DNA of 64,000 nt from Roseivirga seohaensis (GTDB lineage Bacteria > Bacteroidota > Bacteroidia > Cytophagales > Cyclobacteriaceae): positions 62,001 to 126,000 of the forward strand of contig NZ_LRPB01000001.1 in assembly GCF_001592945.1 (NCBI RefSeq), given 5' to 3'. The position numbers were made by a program, and so were the translations under genes. Shown here piece after piece: positions 33,001 through 42,529 of this stretch. The notes under the pieces were generated by a model that saw only the letters and a program-made list of their open reading frames with translations, did no database searches and had not been told where the DNA came from. Within the stretch, counting starts at the first letter, position 1, and each line of letters opens with the position of its first letter.

Positions 33001-36000
33001 TTTAGAATAAGCCAAATCAATAAACGACTGTAGCATCCTTACCGAATCGGCTTGTACCCATGTAGGCCAGGTTGACGAAGTATAGGTCAGTACATCCTTA
33101 TCAGGATCAGTCCCCTCAAAATTCAGATTGAACTCTTCTCCAGCTACTACTTCAATTACCTTTTGAGTCGTCAATACTGGGAGGTCATTTACAGGCTTCG
33201 GAACAAGGATCACTGTTTTAACAGTATCCAATTCTCCACCTGCTTTGCTAAATCTAAACTTCAAAGTTTCGTCTTCAAACGAATCAGAAAAAGCATTGAG
33301 CATACCGAGTTGACTGTTCAAGTCAGCAGCCTGCCCCTGTAATACCCATCCTTTCTTTTCATTATCGAAAGGAATCAATTCTGTTGAAGTAGTGCCAATT
33401 GAAATTGAAGACGAATTCATAGTAGAAATAAAGACTTCAAAGGAATTATCATTGGAATCGACAATCTCAAATTTTTGTAGCTCTACTGCGCCATCCTTTT
33501 CTCCAAACAGAAGGAGAGTGTCTTGCCCTAGAACATTAGGTCTGTCATTTGCTTTTACAAGTACTTTAAAGTCAAAGTTTGTCTCCAAGTCCTCAGTATC
33601 CTTGATGGTTGCTTGAATAATATTCTCACCAATATCGGAAATCGAAGGTCTGCCAGAAATAAAGTATTGATCGAGCTTGACTCTTTTGATTAAGCTAGGA
33701 TATGATTCTGCAAAAATCAATTCATTGCCTCTTACTAGTAAATTTCCTTGCGTATTAAAAATTAGTGAATTGTCTATCCCCCTAAGCGTTGAAACATTTA
33801 GGTCTTTTGAAATTTTTCTCAAGACTGTTCCAAGTTGATCAGCGATAAAGATATTTCCTTTATCATCCTCAACTATGCCTTGAACATAAGAAAACGAGGC
33901 TATGGTATGATCTCCATCCTGATTACCATAATTTCCACTACCAATTATATGAATCAATTGCCCTTCAAAAGTATATCGAGCAACATAATTAAAGCTACCA
34001 ATGAGGATATCTCCATTTTTAGCCAAGCTCAATGAACGAAGTGCATTTTCCTCCAATTGAATAGGTAAAGTAGAAACCACCTTAGACTGCAAATCTAAAA
34101 CCCTAATACTCCTTCCTTCTCCTATATACAAGAGCCCTTTCTCTTCTGACAATGCTAACTTTGTAGGGTTGTTAAATGCGGCATATTGAGCTACTCCATC
34201 CCATGTTTCTTTTCTACCTGAGCCTGCAATCGTAGAGACTTCTCCATCAGACGAAATCTTCTTTATTAAATTATTATAAGTATCGGCAACATACATTATC
34301 CCATCCGAATCAACCGCCAAACCTGAGGGGTTATAAAACTGAGCTTTATCACGAGACCCATCAATATTGCCCGATCGGAGTGAGCCTGCATAAAGTGTAA
34401 GCTGTCCATTCTGATCTAATTTGAAAATGGAATTCAGACCTCTATCTGAAATGTATAAATTCCTCTGGCCATCTTCAGCAACATATTGAGGCTGTGTAAG
34501 AATTGAGGATTGGGCATTCCCAAGTTTTAATCCTTTTGTACCCAGTCTTCCTGCAATGATTTCGCTTTGTATTTCGGCCTTCTGTATTTTCAGCCAGTCA
34601 GGCTTAACAATATTCGTTAAACTAACATCTTTCCCATCTTCATAATCAAAGATATCGAGTAATATGTTGAGGCTATCGCCCACAAAGGCTACCGTATCTG
34701 AGAGACCTCTAATTTGGGGAGCATCGTTTACCCCAGTAACGCTTAAAGGAATCTTAAAATCAGATGACAGGTTCCCTCCAATTTGGATGAAATTAAAATC
34801 AATAGAAGAGTTTAAGTCATTGTTTAAACCTGGTTGATAATTAATGGTGCTCAGAATTTCATTCAACTCTGCCGCATTACCCTTAATTTCATAAACACCA
34901 GAGTGCAATGAGTTTAATAAATCAAAACTGTTTGAAATGAGAGAGCCAAACCGTTCTCCTCCTAGATCAATCCTAACTTTAAATTCTTTGCTCTCATCTT
35001 GTGATTCGATGGTAATAGGGTCGAGAGGAAATGGTGTTGCATCTTCTGTATAACTAAAATTTTGTGGAAAGCCAGTAACTTTAGGGTTATCAGGCGAAGC
35101 TACATTCAAAGCGATTTGATAGGTAACCTCTTCCCCTATACCATCATTCAATTTAAAAGTAAGCGCTGTAGTCCCTTCACTGCCTTCTGGTGGAGTTCCA
35201 TCTAGGCTATAGTTAAATTTATAGGTAATGGTTCTTATGTCCCCCGCAGCACGATCCAACAAATAAAAGCTATTCGGGGATGCCCTTATCACTTGGGAAA
35301 CACTTGACCATTGAAACTCATTCTCTTTCCCATCTGAAACTTGATAAGTCGCTAGATTACGAGCATTTATATATTCCTTCAAACCTACAGTGGTATCATA
35401 GAGGTAGATATAATTCGAATTAAATAAGAAGACATTTCCAAGCTTATCTATATCGTATTGAACTGGAGAAAATGAGTGTGACCCAAAAGGAAAAATAATT
35501 TCGATAACTCCGTCTTTATACTTACAAAGCTTCCGTTGAGATTTTAACCCGAAAAGTAAGCCTCCATCATCGTCCAATTGTAAATGAGTAATGCCATACA
35601 AAGGTATCTCTAAGGCATTTCCACCTTCTGACATCTGTCCATAATCACCTGTCCCGGCAACAGTGGAAACAAAACCCTTTTCATCAACATGACGGATTTT
35701 ATAGGTATCCGCAACATAAAACCCTCCTTCACCATCTGATACAAAATCGCTGATGCTAGAGAAACCTGCCTCGGCACCAATACCATCTTTGTCTATTCTT
35801 GAATCTCCACCTGCAACAAGCAAAAGCTCTCCGTTATCTACACGGAAAATTGCAGTTTCATTGCTCACAAAGACTTCATCATTTACTACCTGAACTGCCC
35901 TTAAATAATCAGATCTTAGAGTACCATCATCTTGTGCTAGAGTTTCAACTTTTCCATTTTTTAATCTTTGTAAGCGGTTGTGATTTGTAAAGTAAACCAA

Positions 36001-39000
36001 GCCTTGACTATCTATTGAAAGGCCTCGAATACCTGATGCGTACATTTTGACATCCGAAACCAGCCCATCTCCAATTTCAGAAATGGAAGACGTAGGCTCC
36101 ATATCAGCCATGGTACCTACTTCGAAAACAGCTTCTATTTTTAATTGAAGCCAATCAGGCAACCCATTTATCTTTAAATCAACTGGGTCTAAATCCGCAT
36201 CTGCAATTGGTATTTCTAGCTGCATTGGCAGATCCACCATGGCATCAATCTGAGTAAATTCATTAATCTCAGGAAGTCCATTATCTCGCTCTACTAAAAT
36301 TGAAAATTTCTCCTCTCTCGTAAACATCCCATGAAGTCTTCGAGTCGCAACTTTAACCGCAACTTTCCCATGGAATTCGGCAGTAGGATGAAACTGAAGC
36401 GCTTCCAAAACTTGATTAATTTGAGTTTGCTTAGACTTGATTGTCCATTTACCATTTACCGGATCGAATGATGATCCTTGTTCCTCATTGTAGTCGAATG
36501 ACCCAGCCTTTGGGTTAGAAAGCGTAAAAGAAAGAATCACCGAATCTGATTCTACTTTACTCAACGCAATTCCCGAAAGAGGAATATCGATATCGTTTTC
36601 TTTCCCAATATAGGTTTGATTCACGCCACTAATAATCGGCTTGTCATTATCTATAACCTCAATATTAGCTGTGTAAGAATGTTCCTGCTGAAAATTATCA
36701 GTGACTGAATATTTAACAATGTTCCCTCCTAAATCATTGACACTTGGGGTACCTTCAATTTTCCCATTGGTATTATAAATTCTTCTAATGATATGCCTGT
36801 TCTTTTCAGAAAGAAAAACATTCTTACCTACCAATACAATACCCGAAATACTTGAAAAATCCGCCTCTTCTGCCGGCCCTTCTTGAAACTCATTAGATGA
36901 ATGAGAAACACCAATTCCTTGCGTAACTCCATTTAATGGATCAACCTTCATATACCACCTGCTGGTAACCATATGAATCAATCCATTTTCATCGATAGCA
37001 ATTGCATTCAAATCATTGAATGAGACCTCACTATTGGATGTTGTTCCGTTAATTGGTATTGAACAGCATTGCTCTTTTCCAATTATCAATTCAACTTGGT
37101 TAGTCGCTAGATTTAGCTTTCTAATCGTATTAATATCAGCAATAATGAGGTTTCCTTCATGGTCCACTTTAATATCTGTTAGGCTAGTAAAAGGAACTTC
37201 CAATGAAGACCCCTCTCCTATACCATACTCACCATTTCCTGCAATTTTGATAACTTGTCCAGCATTGTCCAGCTTTTTCACAAACTGTCCATCTAAAATA
37301 TAAATACTGCCATCGGGAGCTATATCAATTCCTCGAAGACCTAAAAATGAAGCTTCTAAAGCTGGCCCATTTTCATCTCCATATTGACCACTACCCGCAA
37401 TTGTGGTTACTTCTCCAGTGATGTCAATTTTTCTAATTCTTCTATTATTGGCATCCGCTATATATGCATTGCCAGACTGGTCGAAAACAATACCAGTGAT
37501 ATAATCAAACCTTGCTTCATCTATGTCTCCATCTAAGTAGCCGCCTGAATGGCTGAGGTAAGTGCTTACTATACCTTCAGGTGTAATTTTTCTAACGTAA
37601 TTATTTTGAATGACATAGAGGTTGCCTTCATAGTCTTTCGAAATTTTTCGAGGTGACTGGAACCTTGCTAAATCCAAATCTCCATTGACTGTGCTACCCC
37701 AGTAATCCCATTTACCCGAAAAAGTCTCTATCCATGATTCTTCGCTATATGTGAGCCAATCAGGGTAAGAGTTTATTTTAAATCCAAAAAAGTAACTATC
37801 TGGATCCTCTACTTCAAACTCATATAGATAAGGTATTTCCGCATAGGCCTTGTCTGTTAGCTCGGTTCGCAATCTTGGAATATCAGCTATAGGAGTTACC
37901 TTAAAGTTGATCTTGCCTTTATTCGGCACTCCGCCAGCGGCATTGACTACCACTACTTCAGCTTCAAAGTCAGTATCCCAGTCTGAGGTGGGGATTAAAG
38001 CGATGGAAGCTAAGGCCGAGTTGACCGCTGCTTGGCTTCCTGTCATTGTCCAGGTGCCTGTAGCGGCATCAAAGGTTTCATCATTACCTGAACCCGTTGT
38101 TAGCAGTCCTGCATTTATAGGCATCAATTTGATAGTGACCAGAGCCTTTTCATTGTTCTGAAGCCCACTAAGGACTATATCATCCAAATCAACCGAGGGA
38201 GAGTCTTCTTCAAAAGTGATTGTTTGATTAAGGTTTGTAGCTTCAATTTTGTTGTTTTCTCTAACTTCAACAATCACCGTTTTGGTCGAAGTATTGCCTT
38301 GAAAGTCTTTCGCTGTAATTGTTACAGTGTGTTCTCCTATGTCCTCAACTCGAGCAACACCTTTAATAGAGTCTAAATCAGGCCTGAGCAGAGCTATAAA
38401 TTTATATCGAGTATTATATTTAATTGCGTCAGTCGATACCACCGACATAAAGACCCCCTTTCCATTTACCCCATTGAGTGCATATATGTATGGTCCATCA
38501 TTAACATACCCGAATTCTTCCGCTAAGGCATTGTCTTTAAATTCTTTGGTATTTACACCAGTTAAAATTTCATAACTTTCGTTGCTTAAACTCATCCTTA
38601 CCAGTTTACTAATTTGTTGCTGATAAACTAACAAGTGACTATCTCCATCCAAACCCAAATAAACATCACGTGGTGCAGAGAGAACCGCCTCACCTAAATC
38701 AATTGCACTAACATTGCCATCAGTTGAAATTTTCCTCACCCATCCTCTATTGGAAAAATAAATAACTCCTTCTTGGGTCACTTCCATGTCGTTAATTGCA
38801 CCAATAGGAACACTATTTTTTGGCCCTTCACCACTCATATCAGTTGTCCAATCAATGTCTGCCCCAGCATAGAGTTCATGTTCTCCAGACGGATTTATTT
38901 TGTAAATTCGATGGTATTGAGAACTTTCATGAGACACAAACAGATTTCCTTGCTTGTCAACACCTCCATGACGCAGCCAAGGATTTGCTAATAAATCATT

Positions 39001-42000
39001 TGCATCGAAAAATGTAGTTACATTAGAATACCTATCTATTTTCCTAATAGACTCATTACCGAGATCTGACACATAGATATAGTCTGAAATTGGGTCGTAA
39101 GCTAGAACCACATTAGGTCCAAATTGGGCATATTTACCAACTCCATCTCTGTTTCCCTGTTCATCTCCTCCAGCAATTGTGGAAACCACACCTTGAGGTG
39201 ATAACTTCTTAATGGCATATCCATCGGAATAAATTAGATTCCCTTCCTTATCAATTATAGCTGAGAAAAACACATCCACCTTTGCCTCTGACAAAAGTCC
39301 GTTTTCTGAGGTTGTGTATTCATTCATTAACTGAGTAATACGCTTTATTCTATTCCTATTATCAATGCTCAACCATTCAGCATCAGAGCTGCCCAGAGCA
39401 CTATAATACTCCTGATCATCCGATATTGTGTAATCTAGGTTAAACGGGTAATCTGTATATGCTACAAACCGATCTGCAACATCTATAAGGGGTGCAGTTT
39501 CTTGAGGAAGATAGGTAAACTGAACATCTTGGCCATACCACATTTCCCCATCTGATAAATTTACAGAGATAATTGAAGTACCCACAGCTCCATTAATAGG
39601 GGTTACTCTCAACTGGGCATTTCCTGTAGTCTTGTTATGATCAATGCTTATTTGCTCTTGTGGTATCACGCCTTCATTAGAACTTACTATGGAAAAATGT
39701 AAATCCTCATCTTCATTCGGCCCATCAGAAACCCCTGTTATATCAATAATATATGCTTGACCAGTAGATTGGACAGGTACAGGGTCAGGTATGAAGTCGA
39801 AAGTAGGCTTATCATTAACAGCTTGAACATTAAAGTACAAATCATAAATACTATCGCTTTCTTTAGCACCATCTGTTGCCTTTAACCTAAGACCGAGTAT
39901 TTTCCCATATTCATTAGTGGGTGGCTGCCAAAAAAGTGAAGCTCTTACAGAAGAAAAATTAACAGGGAGTACCAAATCCTCCGCATTCTCACCATTCCCA
40001 TTCAATAACTTACCATTGACAACTTCTACTATTTTAAAATGAATCGAATGACCTTCAGCATCATTCATCTCTAAATAATCTGAGAACTTATCATGACCGT
40101 TAAAGAAAACATACCTCAACTGGTCTTCATTAGCTGAGAGGGTATCTATATGAGTTACTTGTGGAGCCGTGTTGCCAAGGAGGTCGAATTGAATTATAAC
40201 CTCTTCTTCAGATTCAGACTTACTATTATAGAGCTTAACCTTAAATGCATCAACAATACCAGTACCAAAAGGAGCTTCCCAAAAAAGTTCATTACTTCCT
40301 GAATAACTATAAATGAAATCCATTGAGGTCACTACATCACCTTTATACCTAAGTGTCCCGTTTAACACTTCAGTGATTTTTATTCTATTTGGATCATTAT
40401 CTTGGCCAGAGGATTGAATGATCTTGAATAACTCAGGTTCATTCATATCAAAACCAAAACCTTCGTAAACACCAATTACAGGAGAAACACTTTCAATCAC
40501 AGGCCTCTTTACGACATTGGATGAAACCGCTTGTGTACCACCACTGTGTAATCCATCTGAATAATCAATTGAAATGGATAAATACCCAAAGTCATTTTCT
40601 GATAAAACAATCTCCAATTCATAAATTAAAGTATCTCCTAAAGTCCCTATTTGATTAAGACTTACACTTTCTGGCTCTACAAATGACTGACCATAGTAAT
40701 CTAATTTTGGTGTTAGTTCTACATAATCTTGGTCAGAATCAAACACCTTATAAGTTGTCCTTAATGTACTCCCTGCATCCAAAATTATTGGAAGTGGATC
40801 TTCATTAAATAATAAAGGCCGATTATTAAAAGGCTTAGTAAACATACTTACTTCACCGTTTATATCGATCGCTCTTAAGTAGTATTCTTCACTACCTTCA
40901 TGTGGTAAATCTATCTCCATATCTGAATCATAGACCCCCTTTGGTATTAATCGATAGTCATTTTGGGCATCCAGTAGGTAGACCTCGTAAGAATTATATA
41001 ATTGATGCCCAGCTTCATTCATTCTTAAACTCACCTCATCAATAAATTCATTAGCACCCCTACTTCTTGAAAAAGAGAAGAAAGGAGTAATGGTCATGTT
41101 AGTGTTTATTGGGGCAGTCAGTGGAGAACTGAAATCAACAATTCCTCCAGTTCGTTCAACAGGGCCTCCACCACTCCCGTCAGGTAAATGATGGATTCTT
41201 TCCTCTAATGAGATCAAATCCGTAATTCCATCAAAAAAATTATTCCTAGCGTCAACCTCGCTTCCGCTTAAAGTATAAATAAAGTTGATGCTCTTACTCG
41301 CTTCTATAATATCATTCCCATTAAAAATAGTTTCACCAACCATGTATGCCTGAAGAGGAAGTTCAATTCGATAAAAAGTATTGTTTGTGATTGAACTTTC
41401 CGCACCAACTCGAGAGAAATCGGTAAGTGAAACACCATAAAACCTATTGAACCCATCCAGATAACAACCACTCATTACTAATTGATTCACATTAATAAAC
41501 AAACTAGTTCCTGATGATGGATTTGACCTTAATGAATTATTATCTGCAAAAAACCTTGAGTTTCGAATGGTGAGCTTTGTATGTGCTCCGTAAATTGGTG
41601 AATTTATAAACTCAGACTCTTCAATAAGTGACTCACTTAAAGGACTACCAATTACTACCTCATTACTTTTTGTTGAAATATTTGAAAAAACAAATAAGTT
41701 CCGCTTCAAATTGTAACCAGTGTTTCCCTTAAAAGTCCATAGATACGCTTTTTGAAACTTGCTGTCTTCAATATTAATTTGATTACCCTCCTCTCTAAGA
41801 TTAAAGGAGGTATTAAAGAAGAGAGAATTTGAGATACTTAAACCACTAGATGACGTAGTATTGGTAACCCTTAAAAATTCATTCCTATAATTTACTTGCC
41901 CTTGCCCTTCAACTTTCACGTACTTAAAGAAACTCAATGCTGTATTAGCTCCAGAGAAGGTTATAAACCCCCTTTCTTGTTCTGGCACCTCAAAGTTGAT

Positions 42001-42264
42001 ACTATCAGTTTGGCTTCCTATCGCTATAATGCGTGCAGTATTATTATTCAAGGAAATCTGAAAAGCCCCAGTCGACCTCACTGTAACACCAGGCTCCAAA
42101 CTTAGCTTAATCCCTGGATTTACATTAATATCTCCCACCAAAACATAAGGAGAGTTGGCCTTAGTCCAGGTTGTATTTGATGTAATGGCTCCTGAAACAT
42201 TGGTCTGAGCATAAGTAAAAACAGAAAAGAAGATTCCAATTAGACAGATTAGGAAGGGTCTCAT
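30100..42264 (-). CDS. Giant secreted multidomain protein with five NHL propellers in Ig-like domains; T9SS type A sorting domain
   Basis: A 4054-residue exported protein. Layout in residues: signal peptide 1-19; parallel beta-helix-like region 20-350; unassigned and cadherin-like domains 350-920; then five modules, each an Ig-like He_PIG half ending in W-L/V, an NHL propeller of about 310-345 residues, and the second He_PIG half with GTP/GRP-xxxDxGE. Modules: about 925-1335, 1462-1870, 1999-2390, 2514-2905 and 3029-3440. Four spacers lie between them (1338-1462, 1872-1999, 2391-2514, 2906-3029). The C-terminus has an MBG-like domain (about 3540-3620), a cadherin repeat (3620-3715), Ig-like domains (3820-3970) and a T9SS type A sorting domain (about 3975-4054: VNVYPVPSSDYVYLEF, MPEGVHTIVV). 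NHL phrases such as AGSGQYGDENGPALEASF recur. Type IX secretion to the cell surface is expected; a role in adhesion is inference. The frame is intact. Confidence 0.9.
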   Translation of the reverse strand: MRPFLICLIGIFFSVFTYAQTNVSGAITSNTTWTKANSPYVLVGDINVNPGIKLSLEPGVTVRSTGAFQISLNNNTARIIAIGSQTDSINFEVPEQERGFITFSGANTALSFFKYVKVEGQGQVNYRNEFLRVTNTTSSSGLSISNSLFFNTSFNLREEGNQINIEDSKFQKAYLWTFKGNTGYNLKRNLFVFSNISTKSNEVVIGSPLSESLIEESEFINSPIYGAHTKLTIRNSRFFADNNSLRSNPSSGTSLFINVNQLVMSGCYLDGFNRFYGVSLTDFSRVGAESSITNNTFYRIELPLQAYMVGETIFNGNDIIEASKSINFIYTLSGSEVDARNNFFDGITDLISLEERIHHLPDGSGGGPVERTGGIVDFSSPLTAPINTNMTITPFFSFSRSRGANEFIDEVSLRMNEAGHQLYNSYEVYLLDAQNDYRLIPKGVYDSDMEIDLPHEGSEEYYLRAIDINGEVSMFTKPFNNRPLLFNEDPLPIILDAGSTLRTTYKVFDSDQDYVELTPKLDYYGQSFVEPESVSLNQIGTLGDTLIYELEIVLSENDFGYLSISIDYSDGLHSGGTQAVSSNVVKRPVIESVSPVIGVYEGFGFDMNEPELFKIIQSSGQDNDPNRIKITEVLNGTLRYKGDVVTSMDFIYSYSGSNELFWEAPFGTGIVDAFKVKLYNSKSESEEEVIIQFDLLGNTAPQVTHIDTLSANEDQLRYVFFNGHDKFSDYLEMNDAEGHSIHFKIVEVVNGKLLNGNGENAEDLVLPVNFSSVRASLFWQPPTNEYGKILGLRLKATDGAKESDSIYDLYFNVQAVNDKPTFDFIPDPVPVQSTGQAYIIDITGVSDGPNEDEDLHFSIVSSNEGVIPQEQISIDHNKTTGNAQLRVTPINGAVGTSIISVNLSDGEMWYGQDVQFTYLPQETAPLIDVADRFVAYTDYPFNLDYTISDDQEYYSALGSSDAEWLSIDNRNRIKRITQLMNEYTTSENGLLSEAKVDVFFSAIIDKEGNLIYSDGYAIKKLSPQGVVSTIAGGDEQGNRDGVGKYAQFGPNVVLAYDPISDYIYVSDLGNESIRKIDRYSNVTTFFDANDLLANPWLRHGGVDKQGNLFVSHESSQYHRIYKINPSGEHELYAGADIDWTTDMSGEGPKNSVPIGAINDMEVTQEGVIYFSNRGWVRKISTDGNVSAIDLGEAVLSAPRDVYLGLDGDSHLLVYQQQISKLVRMSLSNESYEILTGVNTKEFKDNALAEEFGYVNDGPYIYALNGVNGKGVFMSVVSTDAIKYNTRYKFIALLRPDLDSIKGVARVEDIGEHTVTITAKDFQGNTSTKTVIVEVRENNKIEATNLNQTITFEEDSPSVDLDDIVLSGLQNNEKALVTIKLMPINAGLLTTGSGNDETFDAATGTWTMTGSQAAVNSALASIALIPTSDWDTDFEAEVVVVNAAGGVPNKGKINFKVTPIADIPRLRTELTDKAYAEIPYLYEFEVEDPDSYFFGFKINSYPDWLTYSEESWIETFSGKWDYWGSTVNGDLDLARFQSPRKISKDYEGNLYVIQNNYVRKITPEGIVSTYLSHSGGYLDGDIDEARFDYITGIVFDQSGNAYIADANNRRIRKIDITGEVTTIAGSGQYGDENGPALEASFLGLRGIDIAPDGSIYILDGQFVKKLDNAGQVIKIAGNGEYGIGEGSSLEVPFTSLTDIKVDHEGNLIIADINTIRKLNLATNQVELIIGKEQCCSIPINGTTSNSEVSFNDLNAIAIDENGLIHMVTSRWYMKVDPLNGVTQGIGVSHSSNEFQEGPAEEADFSSISGIVLVGKNVFLSEKNRHIIRRIYNTNGKIEGTPSVNDLGGNIVKYSVTDNFQQEHSYTANIEVIDNDKPIISGVNQTYIGKENDIDIPLSGIALSKVESDSVILSFTLSNPKAGSFDYNEEQGSSFDPVNGKWTIKSKQTQINQVLEALQFHPTAEFHGKVAVKVATRRLHGMFTREEKFSILVERDNGLPEINEFTQIDAMVDLPMQLEIPIADADLDPVDLKINGLPDWLQLKIEAVFEVGTMADMEPTSSISEIGDGLVSDVKMYASGIRGLSIDSQGLVYFTNHNRLQRLKNGKVETLAQDDGTLRSDYLRAVQVVNDEVFVSNETAIFRVDNGELLLVAGGDSRIDKDGIGAEAGFSSISDFVSDGEGGFYVADTYKIRHVDEKGFVSTVAGTGDYGQMSEGGNALEIPLYGITHLQLDDDGGLLFGLKSQRKLCKYKDGVIEIIFPFGSHSFSPVQYDIDKLGNVFLFNSNYIYLYDTTVGLKEYINARNLATYQVSDGKENEFQWSSVSQVIRASPNSFYLLDRAAGDIRTITYKFNYSLDGTPPEGSEGTTALTFKLNDGIGEEVTYQIALNVASPDNPKVTGFPQNFSYTEDATPFPLDPITIESQDESKEFKVRIDLGGERFGSLISNSFDLLNSLHSGVYEIKGNAAELNEILSTINYQPGLNNDLNSSIDFNFIQIGGNLSSDFKIPLSVTGVNDAPQIRGLSDTVAFVGDSLNILLDIFDYEDGKDVSLTNIVKPDWLKIQKAEIQSEIIAGRLGTKGLKLGNAQSSILTQPQYVAEDGQRNLYISDRGLNSIFKLDQNGQLTLYAGSLRSGNIDGSRDKAQFYNPSGLAVDSDGIMYVADTYNNLIKKISSDGEVSTIAGSGRKETWDGVAQYAAFNNPTKLALSEEKGLLYIGEGRSIRVLDLQSKVVSTLPIQLEENALRSLSLAKNGDILIGSFNYVARYTFEGQLIHIIGSGNYGNQDGDHTIASFSYVQGIVEDDKGNIFIADQLGTVLRKISKDLNVSTLRGIDNSLIFNTQGNLLVRGNELIFAESYPSLIKRVKLDQYFISGRPSISDIGENIIQATIKDTEDLETNFDFKVLVKANDRPNVLGQDTLLLFGEKDGAVELQKFEIVDSNDNSFEVFISTMNSSSISIGTTSTELIPFDNEKKGWVLQGQAADLNSQLGMLNAFSDSFEDETLKFRFSKAGGELDTVKTVILVPKPVNDLPVLTTQKVIEVVAGEEFNLNFEGTDPDKDVLTYTSSTWPTWVQADSVRMLQSFIDLAYSKNLPDSIKNKVSISAMAINQSGDIYTVSSSRNKVHKLLSNGEFELYAGKGNNGYKDGNRLEAEFYRPRSILFDKDDNLIVGDLYNTALRKITLDGIVSTLVGGDRLINTINFVGRNGYKDVAKPFWIGRLAQDEVGNIYTSEYYSVGKYDVSGYYKTIAGKPGSNYGGYWDGNALDAGIHYATSIVPLKEDSLLIFDHYAGTVRRLSNGYVETISGVDGFGYHDGNIENARYGGFSASILLNSGEILIMDNDNYALRVLDFKEDKVSTIAGKGYFGNDFGIAKEAALGDVLDLLELENGDILLSESSKIKRLAYSTPKISGTPQLSDVGEHKFTLRISDGKNGIIEEEITIKVIAPNTLPTVSTIPTVEETFAVGKTKDIALFDYFSDAENSDSELTYEVVTNSDNSVVTTSVINSADGLLKLSVVNAGTTTLTLKATDTRGGTVTTSFEVNITKAEATIEFGTLSFINTGEAKPVTVTTVPSGLNFTLTYAEQTSAPSAVGTYALEATIDERNYAKVATAELAIINIAPEAMALSANTVFENSAEATLIGELSVTDQNPTDTHQYSLPTGTTDNDSFTITDAKLYASSSFNFEEKASYTVTVLVTDNHNATYQKEFMVTVTDVNEAPTIDAYAEIQVVKNLGSLTITLTGLSAGGDVNQTISITSAKSGVIKSNSVTLSADKTTALLTFETETDQEGFGAIQVTVKDDGGTANGGVDTKTIDIPIKVLAPNVTVTSGSNCGPGSVSVSATGADSYKWYVAPLGGSSLSSEATYTVDLQTSSIFYVAGVVSGTESKLRVPVSATVFDALTAPVITNTDNVLSVTAVTGLSYQWMKDGVSIDGATANSFSPTESGNYSVVINNTNNCSATSVAEEVIITGIEDKLYTLAVNVYPVPSSDYVYLEFDETLRKGTKVQMVDNSGKQLVSQVLTEATNKLTIDVRKMPEGVHTIVVQDGAKLARKKILIQR

Positions 42265-42471
42265 AAGTTGATTTGAAAATGAAAAGTTAAATTAAACTAA
42301 GTTTTTAATTACTCAATAGATAACAGTATAAAAACATAACTTTAAATGTAAATAATTGTGGCAGGAGGCCTTCAGACTTCATAAATTGATTTAAACTATT
42401 GCTACTCATAAAGAGAAATGTAATGGTTAGGAGTTATTTAAAACTATTGCAGGGTTGACTCCATGTGTGCC

Positions 42472-42510
42472 CAACAAAAATCCCCAGCCTATTGCTAGAC
42501 TGGGGATTGA
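42472..42510. terminator. Terminator of sdhCAB, 39-bp repeat copy 2
   Basis: Identical over 39 bp to 30042-30080 and in the same orientation. On the minus strand the hairpin is followed by ATTTTTG, 20 bp after the sdhB stop at 42530, so it terminates the sdh operon. The region 42265-42471 has no gene and no clear -7 box for the giant gene. Confidence 0.85.
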
Positions 42511-42529
42511 TTATTAAGTCAAATTATTT

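Noticed and set aside
37850-38161. 103-codon plus-strand open frame inside the giant gene
   Set aside because: Antisense to the intact 4054-codon frame; serine- and valine-rich low-complexity product.
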